In this document: piece after piece, positions 7,313-11,982 of the stretch
How positions within the stretch are numbered: the stretch's first letter is position 1
Layout of the letters: every line of letters starts with the position of its first letter
NCBI GenBank assembly: GCA_022497155.1
Contig: MU385821.1
Location: 1-11,982, forward strand
Origin: Whalleya microplaca
Lineage: Eukaryota; Ascomycota; Sordariomycetes; Xylariales; Xylariaceae
DNA: 11,982 bases
Direction: 5' to 3'
Program-made: the position numbers and the translations under genes
Notes under the pieces: generated by a model
Database searches by the model: none
The model's input: the letters and a program-made list of their open reading frames with translations, nothing else
What the model was told of the DNA's origin: nothing

Positions 7313-8192
7313 CCTAGATACGCAGTAAAGTGGCACAGAAATCGACCGATAACTAACCCCTTTCGGACTTTGGCGGCGATGAATGACGGCGCGCCGACGA
7401 AGAGCGACGGCATATTGAGATATTAGAAGAGCACGTAATCTGTACGTCCCACGACATTAGGCGAATATATAATAGCTTGCTATGGCTTGGTCTTCTCTTA
7501 ACCAGCCGTCGAGAATGATAAGAAACTGACGACGAGAGGTCCAATTACCAATCCACGAAACAAACTCTGTCCCACAATCACTCAAGCCATGAGCCCGACC
7601 TCATAGATTAGTAGAGAATTGTTTCGGGCACCATCTACGATACATTCCCCAATGTCTGCTCGACTATTCGAGCCGCGGATTTTATTAACTGGTTTCGGCC
7701 ACAGGATTTCCCAGAAGCCGATAGCGAGCGAGAAAGGGCTGGAATATCTCCTGTATAATTACGTAGAGGATCGAAGTATCAGCTCTTCTTGATGGCACAA
7801 TATGTAAATCATATATCATAGCATATCTATTTCACCCCCCTTTCCCGATCATGAATTCTGGCAAATTATGAGCACTTTACATGAATGCCGCTCTCACATG
7901 TAGCAAAACGAGAACTTATATATCTTCTCTCCAATCTATGCCCAGGACTGTTGGTGAACGTAGTGTGTTTTTATACCACGTATTATCAGTGTTTCATTTG
8001 TTTCGTTATCAACTCTTAAGCCAAAAATAATCAACTTCTGAATGTATATCTATTCTTCAAGAGCATACCTAATACCTTTCGGTTAAGTCCGATGGTTCTT
8101 GGACTTCGGCTCCGTGGTAAGCGGTATAAATCAAGCCCTGTTCTATTTCCTAACCTCCTAGTCCTCCATCCTTCCCGGGGCTCTATCATCCA

Positions 8193-8205
8193 TTAACCCT
8201 AACCC
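8193..8205 (-). repeat. Short telomere-like stretch TTAACCCTAACCC
   Basis: Twelve of these bases match the C-rich strand of the TTAGGG telomere repeat over two partial units. So short a match can occur by chance or reflect an old double-strand-break repair scar. It is not evidence of a nearby chromosome end. Confidence 0.3.
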
Positions 8206-8792
8206 AAACTCGTATGATATTAGTACTCAATCTAGTTCTCACACACAGTCCCTCATACCTAAAGACAGTCACGAAGTCGAGTCATAAAGGTGATTTGAAG
8301 TGTGAGTAGTATTATCATTAGCTACGAGTACTTAGCAATGGTCCCATTGTCCCCAGAACAGAGTTCATATCGCCGAGTTGTATAATTAGCAGAGACCTGT
8401 CCGCATTCTCATTGTCGCGTCCCATGTTTGTACCGTTTCGATTACGTTTTTTCTTTCTTTCTTTTTGTTGAATCTTCTTTATCGCCCGTAAAAATCTCAG
8501 AAAGCCTATCATAGGATGGCATTCTCATTCCAACGACCTACACGAATAATCTTACACAGCACGGAGGATGATCTGTTATCCTTTCAACAGCGTTTTTTGT
8601 CGTGTGTTTGTCGTGGGAGAATCCAGAAGCAACAACGCCTGCCCATGCTCCCAGATGAATACAAGTAGTAGTCTTTCTCTTTAGCGAGAGTTCAATCCAG
8701 AATACCCACTCGCCTGATGAAAGAACTTAAGATCCCTAGAATGATACAGCGAAGGTGTGCACCAAATCGGCGCGAAGGATGGGGAAAGCCCT

Positions 8793-9972
8793 TTACTGAG
8801 CCTTGGCAGATGCCTTCTTGGCTTCTGTCTCCAAGAACTTCTGGGCATTGGTCCTGGACCTTTCGTATTTCAAGCTGGTGTCTCCCTTCCACATGGTTCC
8901 TAATAGCGTGTCCCAGAAGGTAAAGAAGGGCTGGGAGAAGTTGGTCTTGATGCCCCAGCTTTGGTGGTGGATATCGTGATATGCCGCATTGTTACTAGTA
9001 AGATGCTGGAGCGGGTCCAAAGGCAACGCGTATCCGCAGTGGTCGTCCACTGTCTTGATTGCAGACATGACGAAGAAGATCATTCCTTGCCTCGGAGTCA
9101 GGCATGCGACCTTGTAGGCAAGTCCTGCGCCGGCAGTGTCGAGGAGGAAACCTTCGAAGGGATGGTTGTAGAGAGCCCCGTAAGCGTAGGGCACATACAA
9201 TCGGTGATGCCTAGAGTGGAATGTCGCTGGAAATAATGTTAGTCATTTTGACCAATCTAGGGGGCTGAGGGATTATACTATACGTACTGTATAGCCACTT
9301 GTTCATGTGCATCGCTCGGTGGAGGAAGTACTGCCAGCTGTCCAGGATGGTGACAGCGAGAACAAATTGTATGCCGGGAATGATGAGATGGTAGATGGCC
9401 TTAGCGACCACGAGCTCCCAGGTGGCGAAGGCTGGTACCGAAGCACCCTCGGACGCGGAAAGCCCGGAAGTGAGAAAGGGGTAATGGCCACCGGCAAGCG
9501 CGCCGGCTATGGCGGGATGCGACACGGCCATGTTCTTCGCGACGGAGACAGCATTGATTCCGAGGAGGCCCAGCATGGCCGGGAGTGCTCTCTGTGCTAG
9601 ACGAACCCTCGTGGCCCAGACGGCGACGTCATATTCCTCCTTGCCCATCAATTGCGGGGGGTCGAAGTAACCTAGGGCCACTGAGGCCACGCCTTGAATG
9701 ATTTGCTGAATGATGACATCGCGGAAGACTTCGTAGCGCGTCGCCTTGTTGCGCTGGGCGATCTCGGCAGGCGTGTGGAGGCGGTACTGAGGGAAAACAT
9801 CGTAGACATCGATGAGGTGGAAGATGATGGAGACAACCCAGTAGGCGAGGGTTGGGGAGAGCACGGAGAGGTAGAAATCAGGGAGCCATGATAGCAGATC
9901 GGGCTGCTCGACGAGGGTGTAGGACGGGAGTGGGGGGAGGTCGTTAGGGATTGTCATATTAGTAGTCGCCAT
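8793..9972 (-). CDS. SUR2: Sphinganine C4-hydroxylase (Sur2/BasA family)
   Basis: The coding exons are 9972-9288 and 9226-8793, giving 372 residues. The 61-nt intron has donor GTACGT, branch GACTAAC (9239-9245) and acceptor CCAG. The start is the first in-frame ATG (G at -3 and +4) after 43 open codons that lack an ATG. The enzyme is a di-iron oxygenase of the ER membrane that hydroxylates C4 of dihydrosphingosine or dihydroceramide to give phytosphingosine. The fatty-acid-hydroxylase histidine boxes are all present: HRAMH (218-222), HSRHH (232-236) and HDIHH (312-316), plus H291 in TVDDHCGY. The segments LYVPYAYGALYNHP and GIKTNFSQPFFTFWD are hallmarks of the Sur2 branch, setting it apart from sterol C4 and C5 oxidases. 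Hydrophobic segments lie at about 36-57, 190-212 and 262-285. The intron falls between the first and second histidine boxes. The C-terminus is short and lysine/alanine-rich. The gene appears intact and is probably essential or growth-limiting, as in other fungi. Confidence 0.96.
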
Positions 9973-10193
9973 GACAGGATGCCAGGCAGGAGGCAATTGA
10001 AGGTCAAAATAAAAAAGGAGTACGGATTCACGATTGTAGGGGCGAAGGATTGTCGCGAAAAGAAGAAGAGCAACTTGATGTAATGATGTGAGTTGGGACA
10101 ATCAATGAAGGTGTGTTCGTGCCAGTGACAAAGACAGCAATGGTAAGTGCCAGTGGTAGCAGAGACTTATTTAGACAATTATTAAACGCGGGA

Positions 10194-10203
10194 TACGGAA
10201 TAC
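10194..10203 (+). repeat. Dispersed decamer TACGGAATAC, copy 2
   Basis: This is an exact match to the copy at 10757-10766 and the inverse of the copy at 7303-7312. It lies about 220 bases upstream of the SUR2 start codon. Confidence 0.7.
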
Positions 10204-10210
10204 ATAGGAT

Positions 10211-10235
10211 GATGAGATGGGATGGGATGGAATGG
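10211..10235. repeat. Pentanucleotide GATGG array
   Basis: There are five consecutive 5-base units, GATGA, three GATGG, then AATGG, in the SUR2 upstream region. On the SUR2 strand this reads as CCATC repeats. It is a short microsatellite likely to vary in length between strains. Confidence 0.85.
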
Positions 10236-10319
10236 CAGGCGTGAAGTTGTTTTATGTATGTACTCCGTACGCATGTAGGTTTATGTAGGTAGGAGTGCAG
10301 TACCTTGTAGCAGTGCCTT

Positions 10320-10405
10320 GTAGGGCCTGTAGGTGTGCGCGGGAGCCGCAAATGGGGGTCGTCCCGGGTCGTCATCGTATCATTGTCAGCCCTTGCAGGC
10401 CCTAC
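10320..10405. repeat. 10-bp inverted repeat GTAGGGCCTG...CAGGCCCTAC
   Basis: The arms at 10320-10329 and 10396-10405 are perfect inverted copies separated by 66 bases. The surroundings also hold direct repeats: GCAGTACCTT near 10298 and 10406, CCTTGTAG twice at 10303-10322, and GGTCGTC twice near 10357 and 10367. The cluster suggests a region of local duplication, or paired binding sites, upstream of SUR2. Confidence 0.6.
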
Positions 10406-10450
10406 GCAGTACCTTACTAGGCCACCCCCCTTTATCGGTTTTATCAATCT

Positions 10451-11202
10451 CGGCTGTCAGTAACCCGTCGGTGTCCGAGGTCACCTGTTTCCGTACATAC
10501 ACTGCGTACTCATCATCTCATCGTAGAACGACATCGGAACGGCTTTATTACCTATGGATTCAACAATGGTGAGACCGAGTTTGTTCTTCTTCTATTTTGA
10601 AATCAAGTAAATGCTTCAACGTATTGACTACTGGTATTGTAATATATTGCTATTATACTTGTAATACTCATGTGTTCTGTCTCGGTGGTTTGAATTGTTG
10701 CGTCTTATCCGTGTTCTAAGTACCTAATTCTCGAGTACCTCATATTCTTTGGCTTATACGGAATACAGTATGCGCATAACAACTAGAGGATAAAATACGC
10801 GCATCTCTATGAGCAGTTGTGGGTCGAATATGTATTGGATGCACTGATTAGAGGGACTCACACTGTGCATGGTCAGAATCTACTTGCGTACATGTATGAT
10901 CCTTTGAGGCACTCCTTGTGGCGAATTTCGAGTTCCAGTTTGATGGCAATTTGCATTCTAGGGACTGCATATCTGCATATTCGGTGTCTGGGTGTCTAGC
11001 CTTATGCCATCGGTAATTGGGGTTAGACTCGCGCTGCGTTACTCCGTAGAGCTAATATGACTAAGGTACCCAACTAGTCAGCTTTGGGCAATACTGTATC
11101 GGCCTTATCGTTAAGGCATCAATTAGGTAAGGTACTTTATACATGTACTTCGTACAACAACAGAGCATTGGGAGGGAAAAAATCTAGATCTAATCGATTG
11201 GA
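10451..11202. other. Central part of the SUR2-TCTP intergenic region
   Basis: No gene is visible. The longest plus frames are 60-80 codons and lack recognisable content. The stretch holds the third TACGGAATAC copy, a TACTCCGTA at 11040-11048 and several GTACCT words, which also occur elsewhere in the window's intergenic DNA. It separates the two divergent housekeeping genes and probably contains distal parts of one or both promoters. Confidence 0.4.
10757..10766 (+). repeat. Dispersed decamer TACGGAATAC, copy 3
   Basis: This is an exact match to the copy at 10194-10203, in the shared upstream region of SUR2 and TCTP. Confidence 0.7.
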
Positions 11203-11462
11203 CCAATGGGGTTTAGTGCTGCCGCCCCTCCATTTACACTTCGCCTCTCCACTTGTCTACCGCCAAAAATTTGAGGGTCTATGCCACTTCGAAAGTTGAA
11301 AATCTGCCCCTCATCCAATACATATTAAATATATTATCTGCATCGCAAAAACTGCCCTCTTTTCCTTTACTCTCAACTAGTGTCCATCGTCGTCCGTCTC
11401 CAACCACATCCCTTCTCGCTGCTGCTCCTTGGATCCTCGCATACACTCTCTACACCGTCAAG
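11203..11462 (+). promoter_or_regulatory. TCTP core promoter and 5' leader
   Basis: CCAAT boxes lie at 11203-11207 and 11315-11319. An AT-rich TATA-like stretch (TATTAAATATATTA) lies at 11323-11336, followed about 20 bases later by a pyrimidine run CCCTCTTTTCCTTT at 11355-11368 and a CT-rich leader down to the ATG. This order and spacing suits a strong fungal promoter, with transcription starting in or near the pyrimidine run. The exact start site is inferred. Confidence 0.55.
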
Positions 11463-11864
11463 ATGATTATTTTCAAGGTATGTCCTCCAGATATCATCAT
11501 CCCACTCACGCGCAATCAGTCTTCTTCTAACGCTACCCCGCGCTGCAGGATGCCATTAGCGACTACAAGGACGAGCTCCTGTCCGACTCCTACCCCCTGA
11601 AGGAGGTCGATGGCGTTGCCTACGAAGCCGACTGTGCCATGATCGAAATCGGCGCCGTCAACGTCGGTATGTATACCATCCATCCATCACACTAACAAAA
11701 CTTGATGGCTGATGAGAAATGCGAAGACACTGGTGCCAACGCCTCCGCCGAGGAGGCCGACGAGGGTACCGAGGATGCTGCCCAGAAGGTCAACAACATC
11801 GTCCACTCCTTCCGTCTCCAGCAAACCAGCTTTGACAAGGCTTCATATCTGTCCCACCTGAAAA
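11463..11864 (+). CDS. TMA19: Translationally controlled tumour protein homologue, 5' part
   Basis: Three exons are visible: 11463-11477, 11549-11666 and 11727-11864. The introns are 71 and 60 nt, with donors GTATGT, branch sites CTAAC (11527-11531 and 11692-11696) and acceptors CAG and AAG. A third donor GTAAGG starts at 11865. The 90 residues seen begin [20 protein letters not shown] and continue through [12 protein letters not shown] and the TCTP signature region [12 protein letters not shown] (45-56), then [10 protein letters not shown] and [12 protein letters not shown], an excellent match to fungal TCTP. The family is about 170 residues, so roughly the C-terminal 80 are missing. TCTP (Tma19 in yeast) is an abundant soluble cytosolic protein that associates with ribosomes and is linked to growth and stress responses. 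The start context is good (A at -3). The gene is cut by the poly-G run and window end rather than visibly broken. Confidence 0.95.
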
Positions 11865-11888
11865 GTAAGGGTCCTCCTGGCTCTAGAT

Positions 11889-11982
<94 letters not shown>
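11889..11982. repeat. 94-nt poly-G run to the window end
   Basis: Every base from 11889 to 11982 is G. It begins 24 bases into the third TCTP intron. Homopolymers this long are not expected in a conserved gene, and no-signal reads called as G by two-colour sequencers give exactly this pattern, so an artefact at a contig end is the best explanation. Confidence 0.9.

Larger units (their letters stand above)
7013..8792. other. Intergenic region without a convincing gene
   Basis: The part next to 7012 should contain the promoter and 5' leader of the DUF7704 gene. Two CCAAT boxes lie 7 bases apart on the plus strand at 7541-7545 and 7548-7552. A minus frame from ATG at 7413 begins with GC-rich codons (MPSLFVGAPSFIAAKV) but soon loses protein-like character and is not called. 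A CTTT microsatellite lies at about 8448-8466. The end of the region would be the 3' untranslated part of SUR2, read from the minus strand. No RNA gene was recognised. Confidence 0.4.
9973..10450 (-). promoter_or_regulatory. SUR2 upstream region
   Basis: Read on the minus strand, the sequence just before the SUR2 ATG is pyrimidine-rich (for example CTCTTCTTCTTTTCGC at 10056-10071), as expected for a fungal 5' leader. Farther up are a GATGG/CCATC array, TACTCCGTAC at 10261-10270, an inverted repeat at 10320-10405, and a CCACCCCCCTTT stretch at 10422-10433 that contains a CCCCT stress-element-like core. A 139-codon minus frame here lacks an ATG start and has no protein-like content, so it is not called a gene. 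Confidence 0.45.

Noticed and set aside
7183..7413. Minus frame starting MPSLFVGAPSF
   Set aside because: The first 16 or so codons look plausible, but the rest does not. No fitting splice partner was found, so it is only mentioned in the regional entry.
8318..8512. 64-codon minus frame with a Lys-rich stretch
   Set aside because: The basic run is the translation of a CTTT microsatellite, and the rest has no recognisable content.
9973..10101. 43-codon N-terminal extension of SUR2
   Set aside because: The extension has no ATG, only a TTG at its upstream end. The ATG at 9970-9972 is the first in frame, has a good context and gives an N-terminus typical of the family.
10028..10447. 139-codon minus frame upstream of SUR2
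   Set aside because: It lacks an ATG start, has no domain-like content and overlaps the 5' leader of SUR2 in another frame.
11253..11600. 115-codon plus frame overlapping the TCTP start
   Set aside because: It reads across the TCTP leader, first exon and intron in a different frame. The spliced TCTP model explains this DNA far better.
1..11982. CRISPR array, bacterial operon, phage or plasmid features
   Set aside because: There are no regularly spaced direct repeats and no bacterial gene content. Spliceosomal introns and fungal protein families identify a eukaryotic nuclear sequence.

Overview
The window looks like nuclear DNA of a filamentous ascomycete (Pezizomycotina). Three of the four genes I can support have short introns of 60-84 nt with GTANGT or GTAAG-type donors and CTAAC/CTCAC-like branch sites. 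The proteins are fungal in type, and one block of about 1 kb carries the signature of repeat-induced point mutation (RIP). I cannot name a genus.

Layout. Positions 1-3412 hold no gene I can defend. They consist of a small GC-richer edge (1-103), an extremely AT-rich block nearly free of the dinucleotide CA (104-1077), and decaying sequence with two patches that may be gene relics (about 1572-1934 and 2343-2640). An intronless gene for a fungal zf-3CxxC zinc-finger protein lies at 3413-3928 (+), preceded by two inverted repeats. Positions 3929-6297 are again gene-poor. At 6416-7012 (-) is a two-exon gene for a small four-helix membrane protein of the DUF7704 type. It is flanked and invaded by low-complexity DNA: a 68-nt pure pyrimidine run, a 27-bp tandem duplication that covers its stop codon, and a GGGGTT array inside its second exon. 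Positions 7013-8792 contain no convincing gene.

The right third is ordinary conserved core genome. The sphinganine C4-hydroxylase gene (SUR2, basA in Aspergillus) runs at 8793-9972 (-) with one intron. Divergent from it, across about 1.5 kb of intergenic DNA, is the start of the TCTP gene (translationally controlled tumour protein; TMA19 in yeast) at 11463 (+). Three TCTP exons (90 residues) are visible before the window runs into 94 consecutive G residues, which look like an assembly or sequencing artefact.

How the genes relate. Nothing suggests a gene cluster or shared pathway. SUR2 makes phytosphingosine in the ER, TCTP is a cytosolic translation- and growth-associated protein, and the zf-3CxxC and DUF7704 proteins have no assigned function. 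I did not find a convincing new biological system. The items most worth a second look are the strand-asymmetric CA depletion at 104-1077, the low-complexity DNA reshaping the DUF7704 gene, the paired palindromes upstream of the zinc-finger gene, and a dispersed TACGGAATAC decamer.
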